Shown here piece by piece: positions 40,528 to 49,598 of a stretch of DNA of 64,000 nucleotides. The translations under genes were made by a program, and so were the position numbers. Location: contig NZ_JACHWN010000004.1 of assembly GCF_014191375.1 (NCBI RefSeq), positions 248,001-312,000 of the forward strand. Direction: 5' to 3'. This DNA comes from Mesorhizobium sp. RMAD-H1. GTDB lineage: Bacteria; Pseudomonadota; Alphaproteobacteria; Rhizobiales; Rhizobiaceae. Positions within the stretch are counted from its first letter, which is position 1, and every line of letters starts with the position of its first letter. Under the pieces are notes generated by a model, which was given only the letters and a program-made list of their open reading frames with translations, made no database searches and had not been told where the DNA came from.

Positions 40528-40553
40528 TCGGCCGGCTTGTGGTTTGATGAATG

Positions 40554-40590
40554 CAAAATCGCCGGGTGATGAGCCCGGCGATTTTGTTTT
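40554..40590 (+). terminator. Rho-independent terminator of the bmp gene
   Basis: A 13-pair stem (CAAAATCGCCGGG with CCCGGCGATTTTG) with a seven-base loop followed by TTTT. It isolates the binding-protein transcript from the transport operon downstream. Confidence 0.9.
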
Positions 40591-40648
40591 GGGAACCCGA
40601 TTCTGCCCGTCATGAACAGTCCTGAACCGTTGTTGCGGCGGATAGGTC

Positions 40649-40794
40649 GAGGCATGGATTCCAGTGACAAGCACTGGAATGACGGTAATTTCGTCCGCTC
40701 CCAACGTCCGACGTCCCACTTGCCTAGACGTTCTTCGTTGGCGACAACTCCTCCACCTCGTCATTCCAGTGCTTGTCACTGGAATCCATGCCTC
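40649..40794. repeat. Paired-hairpin repeat, copy 2
   Basis: Arms at 40649-40683 and 40760-40794 with a 76-base spacer. Each arm carries ATTCCAGTG-ACAAG-CACTGGAAT. Compared with copy 1, T-A pairs are swapped for A-T in every arm, so the stem is preserved. It lies 64 bases upstream of the GIY-YIG gene. The remainder of the gap 40591-40858 shows no gene. Confidence 0.9.
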
Positions 40795-40858
40795 GCCATC
40801 TCCGCTAGGCGAACGGCCATTCTTGCCTGCAACCAAAGATTGCGTATATATTTGTCTC

Positions 40859-41149
40859 ATGGTGCGGCGGGGGTATGTCTATATTCTGGCATCGCAAAAG
40901 AACGGAACGCTCTATGTCGGAATGACAAGCGATCTGGCTGGGCGGCTGTTGCAGCACCGGTCAGGGCAGGGCTCCAAGTTCGCAGCGCGATACGGCGTTA
41001 TGCGGCTCGTATGGTTTGAGGAATTCGAACTCATCACAGACGCCATCATACGCGAGAAAACCATCAAGGCATGGCCTCGGCAGTGGAAGATCAATTTGAT
41101 TGAACAGAACAATCCTCATTGGCACGATATCGCGTGGCATCTTGTATAA
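40859..41149 (+). CDS. GIY-YIG nuclease family protein
   Basis: A 96-residue single-domain protein. The GIY-YIG core reads GYVYILASQKNGTLYVGMTSDL (the two halves are YVY and YVG), followed by the catalytic Arg of LAGRLLQHR and the metal-binding Glu in IREKTIKAW. This UPF0213-like group has no attached DNA-binding domain. ATG at 40859 is used; the open frame upstream crosses repeat copy 2. The gene is flanked closely on both sides by repeat copies 2 and 3, suggesting functional linkage to those repeats. Confidence 0.9.
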   Translation: MVRRGYVYILASQKNGTLYVGMTSDLAGRLLQHRSGQGSKFAARYGVMRLVWFEEFELITDAIIREKTIKAWPRQWKINLIEQNNPHWHDIAWHLV

Positions 41150-41188
41150 GCTGCATATGCGTCGAACCTTGTGACAGCGTTGAACAGA

Positions 41189-41336
41189 GAGGCATGGATT
41201 CCAGTGACAAGCACTGGAATGACGAGGTGGGGATGGTCCGCCTTCTCTGAAGCCGTTCCGCTGATGAGGCGCTGGCCGGTAGCCCGAACAGCCAACTTCC
41301 CGCCATTCCAGTGCTTGTCACTGGAATCCATGCCTC
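41189..41336. repeat. Paired-hairpin repeat, copy 3
   Basis: Arms at 41189-41223 and 41302-41336 with a 78-base spacer; one mismatch (GCCATT for GTCATT) at the start of the right arm. It begins 39 bases after the GIY-YIG stop codon. The hairpin type equals copy 2. Confidence 0.9.
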
Positions 41337-41379
41337 GCCGCCGAAAACGTGCGGAACATCGAAGATAGAACCGAAACCC

Positions 41380-41592
41380 TCACCAATGCGGGGGCTTCGT
41401 CACCGGAATGTCGGGCGCGGCCTGCTCTTCCAGGACGAGGAAACGGTTTGTCAGCGCATCGAGCTTCTTGCGCAATGCTTCGATGGTCTTCCATTGTTCG
41501 GCGATCTGGCTGGAAAGCTCCTCGATCGTCTTTTCCTGCTCCGCGGCGCGGATTTCCAGTTCGACGATTCGTTCCGCATCGCTCCCGCTCAT
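41380..41592 (-). CDS. slyX: SlyX family protein
   Basis: A 70-residue coiled-coil protein. Heptads run from about residue 6 to 55 (IVELEIRAAEQEKTIEELSS then AEQWKTIEALRKKLDALTNR), and the C-terminus ends PVTKPPHW, like the PPPHY ending of SlyX. The molecular role is unknown. The start at 41592 is chosen over the longer frame, which overlaps the dehydrogenase gene. It follows that gene by 10 bases and is likely in one transcript with it. Confidence 0.88.
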   Translation of the reverse strand: MSGSDAERIVELEIRAAEQEKTIEELSSQIAEQWKTIEALRKKLDALTNRFLVLEEQAAPDIPVTKPPHW

Positions 41593-41602
41593 CGCTTTCT
41601 CC

Positions 41603-42805
41603 TCACCATGCCGCCTTGTAGATCGCATAGGCATCCGCCTCGCCGACGTCACGCGGATTATTGACGAGAAGGCGTGTCTGTTTCATGGCATCCGCCGCCA
41701 TCGCCGGCAGGTCCGCCTCCGTGATGCCGACATCGCGCAGCCGGTTCTTCAGCCCCAGCAGGGCGGAGAGGTCGGCAAGCCGGTCGATGAAGCGGGCGCA
41801 GATGGCCTGCGCGCCGCCTTCCGCGCGCAGATCGGGAAAGACGTGAGGCCCGAGCGCGGCATAAAGGGCGAAGGAGCCGTTCGCCGCGTCGGCGGCGTTG
41901 AAGCGCAGCACATGCGGCAGGACCAGCGCGTTGGAAAGCCCGTGTGGCACGTGGAAGCGGCCGCCGATGGGATAGGCAAGCGCATGCACGGCGGCGACGG
42001 GCGAATTGGCGAAGGCCTGGCCGGCCAGCATCGAACCGATCAGCATGGCCGAGCGTGCGGCGCGGTTCCCGCCGTTGAAGACCGCCTCCTCGATATTGCG
42101 CCCGAGAAGCCGCAGCGCCTCCACCGCCAGATTGCGCGATATCGGGTTGTTGTTGGCGTTCCTCGATGCATAGGCTTCGATAGCATGCACCATGGCGTCG
42201 ATGCCGGTCGCGGCCGTGATGTGCGGCGGCAGGCCCGTCGTCAGCAGCGGATCGAGGATTGCGACATCAGGGAGATTGAGCGGCGAGGAGACGCCGCGCT
42301 TCTCGTCCTCTCCCACGGTGATGATGGCGACGGGCGTCACTTCCGAGCCGGTCCCGGCCGTCGTCGGGATCAGCGCCAGCGGCAGGCGCGGCCCCCTGGC
42401 ATTGTTGACGCCCCAGGCCGTGTCGATCGCCTGGCCCGAGCCGGCGAAGAGCGCCGTGAGCTTCGCCACGTCGAGCGACGAGCCGCCGCCGAAGCCGATC
42501 ACGCCGGTGGCACGAAAATCGAGCGCCATCGCGATGGCGCGTTCCAATGTCGCGAGCGAAGGGTCGGCCTCCACCTCGCCGAACACCCGCACATCGGCGC
42601 CTGCCTTCTTCAGCGAGGCAATTGCCGGTTCCGCGAGACCGAGGGCGACAATGCCCGGATCGGTGACGATCATCAGCCGGTCCTGCGCCGTCGTACCGAG
42701 ATGATAGGCGAGTTCTGCCGCCGCGCCTTCGCAGAAAACGATGCGCGGCGTGGTGTGGAACGAAAAGGAAGGGATGGCGTTGGCCTGTGTCGCGTTCATT
42801 GTCAT
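41603..42805 (-). CDS. Iron-containing alcohol dehydrogenase
   Basis: A 400-residue group III NAD(P)-dependent dehydrogenase. The nucleotide loop GFGGGSSLDVAKLTALF is near residues 95-110, and the metal site includes GIDAMVHAIEAYAS and the two histidines in AVHALAYPIGGRFHVPHG. The substrate alcohol or aldehyde cannot be told. Starts at 42805 and 42799 are both possible. It is divergent from the ABC transport operon, with a 174-base shared control region in which no promoter could be fixed with confidence. Confidence 0.92.
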   Translation of the reverse strand: MTMNATQANAIPSFSFHTTPRIVFCEGAAAELAYHLGTTAQDRLMIVTDPGIVALGLAEPAIASLKKAGADVRVFGEVEADPSLATLERAIAMALDFRATGVIGFGGGSSLDVAKLTALFAGSGQAIDTAWGVNNARGPRLPLALIPTTAGTGSEVTPVAIITVGEDEKRGVSSPLNLPDVAILDPLLTTGLPPHITAATGIDAMVHAIEAYASRNANNNPISRNLAVEALRLLGRNIEEAVFNGGNRAARSAMLIGSMLAGQAFANSPVAAVHALAYPIGGRFHVPHGLSNALVLPHVLRFNAADAANGSFALYAALGPHVFPDLRAEGGAQAICARFIDRLADLSALLGLKNRLRDVGITEADLPAMAADAMKQTRLLVNNPRDVGEADAYAIYKAAW

Positions 42806-42979
42806 GGGCGGGACATTGCCAGAGACGGGAGTGTGAATCCACCGCTCTTTCCGGCTCTTTGCAGCCTTTGAGGTTGACATGGGCGGCGTCGCCGGAGAAT
42901 GCGTTTCTAGGCTGGCAACCGCGGGAACCCGTGCTAGGTTTGACCATCCGGAAAAGAAAAATCACCAGCGGATGGGGAT

Positions 42980-44512
42980 ATGGCGGAAGCTGCAATCGAA
43001 CTGGTCGGCATCGACAAGCGTTTCGGGTTGGTCCATGCCAACCGCGATATCCATTTGCGCATCGAGCAGGGTACCATCCACGGCATCATCGGCGAGAACG
43101 GCGCGGGGAAGTCGACGCTGATGTCGATCCTCTACGGCTTCTACCAGGCCGATCGCGGAGAGATCCGCGTCAATGGCAAGAAGGTCGCCATCACCGATCC
43201 CAATGCGGCCATCGCCGCCGGCATCGGCATGGTGCATCAGCATTTCATGCTGGTGGAGAACTTCACGGTGCTGGAAAACGTCATGCTCGGCGTCGAGGGC
43301 GCGCCGCTGCTGGCGAAAGGCATCGCCAGGGTCCGCGCGGAGCTGCGGCGGCTGGAGCAGGAATACGGCCTGGAGGTCGATCCCGACGCGCTGATCGAGG
43401 ATCTGCCGATTGGCCTGCAGCAGCGCGTGGAAATCCTGAAGGCGCTTTATCGCGGTGCCGATATCCTGATCCTCGACGAGCCGACGGGCGTGCTCACCCC
43501 GGCCGAGGCCGATCATCTCTTCCGCATCTTGAGGCAGCTGAAGGAACAGGGAAAGACCATCGTCCTCATCACCCACAAGCTGCGCGAGATCAAGGCGGTG
43601 ACCGACAATGTCTCCGTCATGCGCCAGGGCGAGATCGTCGCCACGCTCAAGACATCGGAGGCGAGCGTCGAGGAACTGGCCGAACTGATGGTCGGGCGGC
43701 GCGTGCTGCTCCGCGTCAACAAGGTGGCGGCGAAGCCGGGCGCGGTCAAGCTCACGGTCGAAAATCTCAACGTCCGCAACAACCGCGATTGCCTCGCTGT
43801 CGACAATGTCTCCTTCGATGTGCGCGCCGGCGAGATCGTCGGCATAGCCGGCGTGGCGGGCAATGGCCAGTCCGAGCTGATCGAGGCGATCGCCGGCATC
43901 CGTAGGGCGGTTTCCGGCAAGGTCCTGCTCGACGGCCAGCCGGTCGATGTCACCGGCCGGGCCAATCCGGCGGAGCTCAGGCAGCGCGGGCTCGCCCATG
44001 TGCCGGAGGACCGCCACCATATGGGGCTGGTGCTCGCCTTCGAGGAAAGCGAGAACGCCATCCTCGGCTATCATGACGATCCGCGCTATCTGAAGGGCCC
44101 GTTCCTCGATCTCGCGGCGATCCGTTCGGACGCGCAGAAGAAGATCGCCCAATATGATATCCGCCCCGCCGATATGCGTCTCAAGACCGCCAATTTTTCC
44201 GGCGGCAACCAGCAGAAGATCGTGCTCGCGCGTGAGATCGAGCGCGACCCCTCGGTCCTTATCGTCGCCCAGCCGACGCGCGGCGTCGATGTCGGCGCCA
44301 TCGAGTTCATCCACCGGCGCATCATCGAGATGCGCGATGCCGGCAAGGCGGTGCTGCTCGTCTCCGTCGAGCTCGACGAGATCCGCTCGCTTTCCGACCG
44401 CATCCTGGTGATGTTCGCCGGCCGCATTGTCGGCGAGTGTGGGCCGGAGGCGACCGAGGGTGAAATCGGCCTGCTGATGGCGGGCGTGGAAGAGAAAGCG
44501 GCAGCGGAATGA
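42980..44512 (+). CDS. Nucleoside ABC transporter ATP-binding protein (duplicated ATPase)
   Basis: A 510-residue ATPase with two nucleotide-binding domains, as in YufO/NupO-type and sugar importers. Domain 1 has Walker [12 protein letters not shown] (about 36-46), signature [11 protein letters not shown] and Walker [12 protein letters not shown]. Domain 2 (from about 255) has the degenerate Walker [11 protein letters not shown], signature [11 protein letters not shown] and [15 protein letters not shown]. It heads an operon with two permeases. The BMP-family binding protein at 39.5 kb is the probable partner. Its stop overlaps the fosX start by four bases. Confidence 0.93.
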   Translation: MAEAAIELVGIDKRFGLVHANRDIHLRIEQGTIHGIIGENGAGKSTLMSILYGFYQADRGEIRVNGKKVAITDPNAAIAAGIGMVHQHFMLVENFTVLENVMLGVEGAPLLAKGIARVRAELRRLEQEYGLEVDPDALIEDLPIGLQQRVEILKALYRGADILILDEPTGVLTPAEADHLFRILRQLKEQGKTIVLITHKLREIKAVTDNVSVMRQGEIVATLKTSEASVEELAELMVGRRVLLRVNKVAAKPGAVKLTVENLNVRNNRDCLAVDNVSFDVRAGEIVGIAGVAGNGQSELIEAIAGIRRAVSGKVLLDGQPVDVTGRANPAELRQRGLAHVPEDRHHMGLVLAFEESENAILGYHDDPRYLKGPFLDLAAIRSDAQKKIAQYDIRPADMRLKTANFSGGNQQKIVLAREIERDPSVLIVAQPTRGVDVGAIEFIHRRIIEMRDAGKAVLLVSVELDEIRSLSDRILVMFAGRIVGECGPEATEGEIGLLMAGVEEKAAAE

Positions 44513-44925
44513 TCGAAGGCCTCTCCCATATGACCTTCATCGTCCGTGATATCGACCGGATGTCCGAAATCCTCGGGGCTGTTCTTGGTGCCAGGGAAAT
44601 CTATTCCAGTGGTGAGGAACGGTTCTCCATCGCACGGGAAAAGTTCTTTCTGATCGGGGACATCTGGATCGCGATCATGGAAGGCGAGCCCCTTCCATCC
44701 CGCAGCTACAACCATATCGCCTTTAAAATCGCCGAGGCCGATTTCGACAGCTATGTGGAAAAGATAAAGGCACTCGGCCTTGATATGCGCCCGCCGCGTT
44801 CTCGTGTCGAAGGGGAGGGACGATCGATCTACTTCTATGACGAGGACAATCACATGTTCGAATTGCATACCGGGACGCTCGCGGAACGGCTGGCGCGCTA
44901 CACGACAGGACAGGCAGCGGAATGA
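44509..44925 (+). CDS. fosX: FosX-type fosfomycin hydrolase
   Basis: A 138-residue VOC enzyme closely resembling Listeria FosX, which opens the fosfomycin epoxide with water. Metal ligands His7, His69 and Glu118 and the general base Glu44 all fall at the FosX numbering. Conserved stretches include [46 protein letters not shown] and [10 protein letters not shown]. The retained Glu44 argues for hydrolase rather than glutathione (FosA) or thiol (FosB) transferase. It is translationally coupled (ATGA) inside a nucleoside transport operon, so a physiological substrate other than fosfomycin is possible. Confidence 0.9.
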   Translation: MIEGLSHMTFIVRDIDRMSEILGAVLGAREIYSSGEERFSIAREKFFLIGDIWIAIMEGEPLPSRSYNHIAFKIAEADFDSYVEKIKALGLDMRPPRSRVEGEGRSIYFYDEDNHMFELHTGTLAERLARYTTGQAAE

Positions 44926-45476
44926 CGGCGACACAGGCACTGGTGGTCATCGATGTGCAGAAGGCGATCGATGATCCGAAATGGGGCAGGCGCGGCCAGC
45001 CCGGAGCGGAAGCTGCCATCGCACGATTGCTCGCCGCCTGGCGCCAGCGCCGCCTGCCGGTGATCCACATCCGCCATGATTCCACCGATCCGGCATCGCC
45101 ATACCGTCCCGGCACCAGCGGCAATGATTTCAAGGCGGAAGTCGCGCCGCAGATGGGCGAGCCTGTCGTCGACAAGCGCACCAACAACGCCTTCATCGGC
45201 ACCGACCTGATGGATGTGCTCGACGAGTTGCAGATCGGCCGCCTCGTCGTTGCAGGCGTTCTCCTCGAAAACTCCGTCGATGCCACCGTGCGCATGGCCG
45301 CCAATCTCGGCTTCGAGGTCACCATTGCCGAGGATGCGGTGGCGAGCGTCGACCGCACCGATCACACCGGCCGCAAGTGGACGGCCGAAGAGGTCCATGC
45401 CCTTACCCTGTCCATCCTGGATGGCGAATACGCCCGCATTTCCACCTCGCAAGCCATTATCGAGGCCCTGCCATGA
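44922..45476 (+). CDS. Isochorismatase-fold hydrolase lacking the catalytic Cys
   Basis: A 184-residue protein of the isochorismatase/cysteine hydrolase superfamily. Asp11 ([10 protein letters not shown]) and Lys85 ([10 protein letters not shown]) of the usual triad are present, but the nucleophile position is Ser118 ([17 protein letters not shown]), where amidohydrolases have Cys. That makes a classical nicotinamidase-type thioester route unlikely. Isochorismatases such as PhzD also lack the Cys, but no siderophore or phenazine genes are nearby. It overlaps both fosX and the first permease by four bases, so it is a coupled member of the transport operon. Confidence 0.88.
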   Translation: MTATQALVVIDVQKAIDDPKWGRRGQPGAEAAIARLLAAWRQRRLPVIHIRHDSTDPASPYRPGTSGNDFKAEVAPQMGEPVVDKRTNNAFIGTDLMDVLDELQIGRLVVAGVLLENSVDATVRMAANLGFEVTIAEDAVASVDRTDHTGRKWTAEEVHALTLSILDGEYARISTSQAIIEALP

Positions 45477-46615
45477 GCCAACCCTTCGCCAAATTGCCCG
45501 CCTGGGCGGATTACGGGCTCATCCCGCTCGTCAATCTCGCCGTCGCCTTTCTCGTTGCCGGGCTGGTGGTGCTGCTCGTCGGCGAAAGCCCGCTGCAGGC
45601 GGCGGCGCTGATGGTCAAGGGCGCCTTCGGCTCCGGCGAGGGCATCGGATATACGCTTTATTACGCCACCAACTTCATCTTCACCGGCCTCTGCGTCGCG
45701 GTGGCCTTCCATTGCGGCCTGTTCAATATCGGCGGCGAGGGACAGGCCTATATCGGTGGTCTCGGCGTCACGCTGGTCTGCCTTTCCCTGGGCGATTTCC
45801 TGCCGTGGTGGCTGACCTTCCCACTTGCCACTCTGGGGGCAGCGCTTGCCGGCGCATTGTGGGCGCTGATACCGGCCTGGCTGCAGGCGCGGCGCGGCTC
45901 CCATATCGTCATCACCACCATCATGTTCAATTTCATCGCCGCCAGCGTCATGGTCTATCTCTTGGTCGGCGTGTTGAAGCCGCTCGCTTCGCAGGCGCCG
46001 GAAACCCGCGTCTTCGGCGAGGGCGGGCAATTGCCGCAGCTGGGCTGGCTCCTGCAGCTCTTCGGCCTGCAGGTGCGTTCGGCACCGCTCAACGTCTCCT
46101 TCCTCCTGGCGCTTTTGGCCGCCTTCCTTGTCTGGGTGCTGATCTGGCGCACCAAGCTTGGCTATGAGATCCGCACCATGGGGTTCAGCCCGCGCGCGGC
46201 CGATTACGCCGGCATCAATCACACCAGGATCATCGTCATCACCATGCTGATATCGGGCGCGCTGGCCGGCATGATGGCGCTCAATCCCGTCATGGGGGCG
46301 CAGCACCGCATGCAGCTCGATTTCGTCTCCGGCGCCGGCTTCGTCGGCATCGCCGTCGCGCTGATGGGCCGCTCGCATCCCGTCGGCATCGTGCTGGCGG
46401 CGATCCTGTTCGGCATGCTCTATCAGGGCGGTGCGGAGATCGCCTTCGACATGCCCAATATCTCGCGCGACATGATCGTCATCATCCAGGGTCTGGTGAT
46501 CCTGTTTGCCGGTGCGCTCGAGCATATGTTCCGCCCGGCGATCCAGCGGCTCTTCGGGCGCATCGCCGGTTCCGATCTGCGCGCCGCACCCATCGCCACC
46601 GGGGAGAGCCACTGA
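45473..46615 (+). CDS. Nucleoside ABC transporter permease 1
   Basis: A 380-residue inner-membrane permease of the BPD_transp_2 class (YufP/NupP-like), with about nine hydrophobic segments from residue 17 onward. The family motif FHCGLFNIGGEGQAYIGGLG is near residues 80-100, and AADYAGINHTRIIVITMLISGALAGMMAL in the C-terminal half matches the class. Start 45473 overlaps the preceding stop (ATGA). The second permease begins at its own stop (TGATG), so the two are made in equal amounts. Confidence 0.93.
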   Translation: MSQPFAKLPAWADYGLIPLVNLAVAFLVAGLVVLLVGESPLQAAALMVKGAFGSGEGIGYTLYYATNFIFTGLCVAVAFHCGLFNIGGEGQAYIGGLGVTLVCLSLGDFLPWWLTFPLATLGAALAGALWALIPAWLQARRGSHIVITTIMFNFIAASVMVYLLVGVLKPLASQAPETRVFGEGGQLPQLGWLLQLFGLQVRSAPLNVSFLLALLAAFLVWVLIWRTKLGYEIRTMGFSPRAADYAGINHTRIIVITMLISGALAGMMALNPVMGAQHRMQLDFVSGAGFVGIAVALMGRSHPVGIVLAAILFGMLYQGGAEIAFDMPNISRDMIVIIQGLVILFAGALEHMFRPAIQRLFGRIAGSDLRAAPIATGESH

Positions 46616-47586
46616 TGGATAGTTACGTCACGCTCGTCCAGCTCCTGGATTCCACCATCCGCCTTTCCGTGCCGCTGCTCTTTGCCTGCCTCGCCGGGCT
46701 CTATTCCGAGCGCGCCGGCATTTTCGATATCGGCCTCGAGGGCAAGATGCTGGCCGGCGCCTTTGCCGCCGGCACGGCCGCCTATCTCACCGGCTCGGCG
46801 GTGGTCGGGCTTCTCGCCGCCGTGCTTGTCTCGGTGCTGCTCGGCCTGGTGCATGGCTTCGCCTCGATCACCCATCGCGGCAACCAGATCGTCTCCGGCG
46901 TCGCCATCAATTTCATTGCGGCGGGAACCACGGTCATCCTCGGCCAGGCCTGGTTTCGGCAGGGCGGGCGCACGCCGTCGCTGCCGGGAGAGGCGCGTTT
47001 CGCTGCCTGGCAGCTGCCGGGGGCGGAAGCGCTGAAGGACGTGCCGGTCATCGGCTATCTCTATTCCGAGCTGCTCTCCGGCCATTCGGTGCTGGTCTAT
47101 CTCGCTTTCCTCATGGTGCCGTTCACCTGGTGGGTGCTCTACCGCACGCGTTTCGGGCTGCGGCTGAGGGCCGTCGGCGAGAACCCGGCCGCGGTCGATA
47201 CGGCAGGCATCTCGGTGCCGTGGCTGCGCTATCGCGCGGTGATCTGCTGCGGCATCCTCTGCGGCTTCGCCGGCGCCTATCTCGCTGCCGCGCAAGGCGC
47301 GGGCTTCGTCAAGGACATGACAGCCGGCAAGGGCTATATCGCGCTCGCGGCGCTGATCTTCGCCAAATGGCGCCCGGTCAATGCCATGTTCGCCTGCCTT
47401 CTGTTCGGCTTCCTCGATGCGCTGGCGATCCGCATGCAGGGCCATCCGCTGCCGCTGATCGGTGAGGTTCCGGTGCAGTTCATGCAGGCGCTGCCTTATG
47501 TGCTCACCGTCATCCTGCTGGCGGGCTTCATCGGCAAGGCCATTCCGCCCAAGGCCGGCGGCATTCCCTACGTCAAGGAACGCTGA
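46615..47586 (+). CDS. Nucleoside ABC transporter permease 2
   Basis: A 323-residue permease (YufQ/NupQ-like), shorter partner of the gene before it. The hallmark ERAGIFDIGLEGKMLAGAF is near residues 30-48, followed by alternating membrane segments and GENPAAVDTAGISVPWLRYRA. It overlaps permease 1 by one base. With the ATPase and BMP binding protein it forms a complete importer for nucleosides, in keeping with cdd, pnp, deoC and deoA directly downstream. Confidence 0.93.
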   Translation: MDSYVTLVQLLDSTIRLSVPLLFACLAGLYSERAGIFDIGLEGKMLAGAFAAGTAAYLTGSAVVGLLAAVLVSVLLGLVHGFASITHRGNQIVSGVAINFIAAGTTVILGQAWFRQGGRTPSLPGEARFAAWQLPGAEALKDVPVIGYLYSELLSGHSVLVYLAFLMVPFTWWVLYRTRFGLRLRAVGENPAAVDTAGISVPWLRYRAVICCGILCGFAGAYLAAAQGAGFVKDMTAGKGYIALAALIFAKWRPVNAMFACLLFGFLDALAIRMQGHPLPLIGEVPVQFMQALPYVLTVILLAGFIGKAIPPKAGGIPYVKER

Positions 47587-47628
47587 TACCGGGAATCGCA
47601 TTTCCTGCTGCATCACGGAAGGACATTC

Positions 47629-48024
47629 ATGTCACAGGATTTATTTGACGCCGCCTGCGCTGCAATGCAGAAATGCCATGCGCCCTATTCGAAATTTCCG
47701 GTGGGCGCCGCGTTGCGCACCCGGGATGGACGCATCTATTCCGGTTGCAATATCGAGGTGATTTCATTCCCCGAAGGCTGGTGCGCGGAGACGACCGCGC
47801 TCTCGCATTTCGTCATGGGCGGCGGCGGCGAGATATCCGAGATCCTCGTCGTTGCCGAGAAGCTCGAAAAATGTCCGCCCTGTGGCGGTTGCCGCCAGCG
47901 TCTGGCCGAGTTCGCCGGGCCTGAAACGCCGCTGCATCTCTGCAACAACGAAGGGGTGGTGGAGACCGTGCGCCTGGGGGACCTGCTTCCCCACGGTTTC
48001 AAGACGGATGTGATCGGAGGATAG
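47629..48024 (+). CDS. cdd: Cytidine deaminase
   Basis: A 131-residue zinc enzyme converting cytidine and deoxycytidine to uridine and deoxyuridine. The zinc site is complete: Cys-Ala-Glu in EGWCAETTA (near residues 52-56) and the two cysteines of CPPCGGCRQ (near 84-92). N-terminal YSKFPVGAALRTRDGRIYSG is the substrate loop. The size suits the homotetrameric class. It follows permease 2 by 42 bases, so it probably belongs to the same transcript. Confidence 0.95.
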   Translation: MSQDLFDAACAAMQKCHAPYSKFPVGAALRTRDGRIYSGCNIEVISFPEGWCAETTALSHFVMGGGGEISEILVVAEKLEKCPPCGGCRQRLAEFAGPETPLHLCNNEGVVETVRLGDLLPHGFKTDVIGG

Positions 48025-48029
48025 GCCGG

Positions 48030-48827
48030 ATGAACGAAGCCGCCAACCGCATAGAAGCAAGGCTCAAGGGATCGGTGCCGAAACTGGCCATCGTGCTGGG
48101 ATCGGGTCTCGGCGGCCTTGTCGACGCGGTGGAGGATGCGGTGCGCTTTTCCTATGCGGAGCTGCCGGGCTTTCCGGCGAGCGGCGTCACCGGCCACGCG
48201 GGTGAGCTGATCGCCGGCCGGCTGTCGGGCAAGCCGGTGTTCATCCTTTCAGGCAGGGCCCATTATTATGAGCATGGCAATCCCGCCGCCATGCGCCCGG
48301 CGCTGGAAACGCTGAAAGTCCTCGGCGTCGAGACGCTGATCCTGACGAATGCCGCCGGCTCCGTGCGCGAGGACCTCGCCCCGGGCAGCGTCATGCTGAT
48401 CGACGATCATATCAACTATTCCGGCCTCAACCCGCTGATCGGCGAGCCTTCGGATGCGCGCTTCGTCGGCATGACCGCCGCCTATGATCCCGGCCTCAAG
48501 GATGCGTTCGAGGCAGCCGCCGCCAAGGCCGGCGAGGCCTTGCCGCGCGGCGTCTATATGTGGTTCTCCGGCCCGTCCTTCGAGACGCCGGCCGAGATCC
48601 GCATGGCGCGGATGCTGGGCGCGGATGCGGTCGGCATGTCCACCGTGCCGGAGGTGATCCTCGCCCGCTTTCTGGGCCTGCGCGTCGCCGCCTGCTCGGT
48701 GATCACCAATTTCGGCGCAGGCATGACCGGGGCAGAGCTGTCGCATCAGGAAACCAAGGATATGGCGCCTGTGGGGGGCAGGCGCCTGCAGGCCATATTG
48801 CACCATCTGATCGGAGAGAGCGCATGA
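48030..48827 (+). CDS. Purine nucleoside phosphorylase (trimeric type)
   Basis: A 265-residue PNP of the eukaryote-like trimeric family that splits inosine and guanosine into base and ribose-1-phosphate. Phosphate loop GSGLGGLVDAVEDA is near residues 25-38, GRAHYYEHG near 70-78, TNAAGSVREDLAPGSVMLI, and the base-site SGPSFETPAEIRM with AVGMSTVPEVILARFLG. It starts five bases after cdd and overlaps deoC by four. It complements the nucleoside hydrolase iunH, using phosphate instead of water. Confidence 0.94.
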   Translation: MNEAANRIEARLKGSVPKLAIVLGSGLGGLVDAVEDAVRFSYAELPGFPASGVTGHAGELIAGRLSGKPVFILSGRAHYYEHGNPAAMRPALETLKVLGVETLILTNAAGSVREDLAPGSVMLIDDHINYSGLNPLIGEPSDARFVGMTAAYDPGLKDAFEAAAAKAGEALPRGVYMWFSGPSFETPAEIRMARMLGADAVGMSTVPEVILARFLGLRVAACSVITNFGAGMTGAELSHQETKDMAPVGGRRLQAILHHLIGESA

Positions 48828-49597
48828 ATGTAGATGACCGCAGAGCCTTGGCCCTTCGGGTGCTGCCCTTGATCGACCTGACCGATCTCGACGAGAATTC
48901 GTCGCCGCAGGCCGTCGCCGCCTTGAGCGCCCGGGCGATCACGCCGCACGGGCCCACGGCGGCGATCTGCATCTGGCCCCGTTTCGTCGAGACGGCGAAG
49001 GCGCTGCTGCACGGCACCGGCGTACGCATCGCCACGGTCGTCAACTTCCCCCATGGCGGCACCGATATGGATGCGGTGCTGGCCGAAACGGAGAAGGCGA
49101 TCGCCGACGGCGCCGACGAGATCGACCTGGTGCTGCCCTATCGTGATTTCGCAGCCAATGGCGCGGTCATCTCGCGGCAGATGATCAAATCGGTGAAGAA
49201 GCTCTGCGGCAACAAGGCGCGGCTCAAGGTCATCCTCGAAACCGGCGAGCTGGCCGATGAAGCCCTGATCGAGGCGGCTTCGGAAGTGGCGCTCGAAGAG
49301 GGCGCGGATTTCATCAAGACCTCGACCGGCAAGGTGGAGGTCAACGCCACGCCCGAGGCCGTGCGCATCATGCTGGAGGCGATCCGCGAGTTCCGCCGCG
49401 ACGCCGGGATAAAGCCTTCCGGCGGCATCCGCACGCTGGAGGATGCCGGCCACTATCTCGATCTCGCCGACGAGGTCATGGGTGAGGGATGGACCGCGCC
49501 GGAAACCTTCCGCTTCGGCGCTTCCAAGCTTCTGGACGATGTGCTCGCTGCCCTGAACGGCAATGGCAGCGCCGCCGCGGATTCGGCCGGCTACTGA
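48824..49597 (+). CDS. deoC: Deoxyribose-phosphate aldolase
   Basis: A 257-residue class I aldolase that cleaves 2-deoxyribose-5-phosphate to glyceraldehyde-3-phosphate and acetaldehyde. The Schiff-base lysine lies in the barrel-strand motif [20 protein letters not shown]; the second lysine lies in [16 protein letters not shown]. Start 48824 overlaps the phosphorylase stop (ATGA). deoA begins one base after its stop. No deoB is seen here, so the phosphopentomutase must be elsewhere. Confidence 0.95.
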   Translation: MNVDDRRALALRVLPLIDLTDLDENSSPQAVAALSARAITPHGPTAAICIWPRFVETAKALLHGTGVRIATVVNFPHGGTDMDAVLAETEKAIADGADEIDLVLPYRDFAANGAVISRQMIKSVKKLCGNKARLKVILETGELADEALIEAASEVALEEGADFIKTSTGKVEVNATPEAVRIMLEAIREFRRDAGIKPSGGIRTLEDAGHYLDLADEVMGEGWTAPETFRFGASKLLDDVLAALNGNGSAAADSAGY

Positions 49598-49598
49598 C

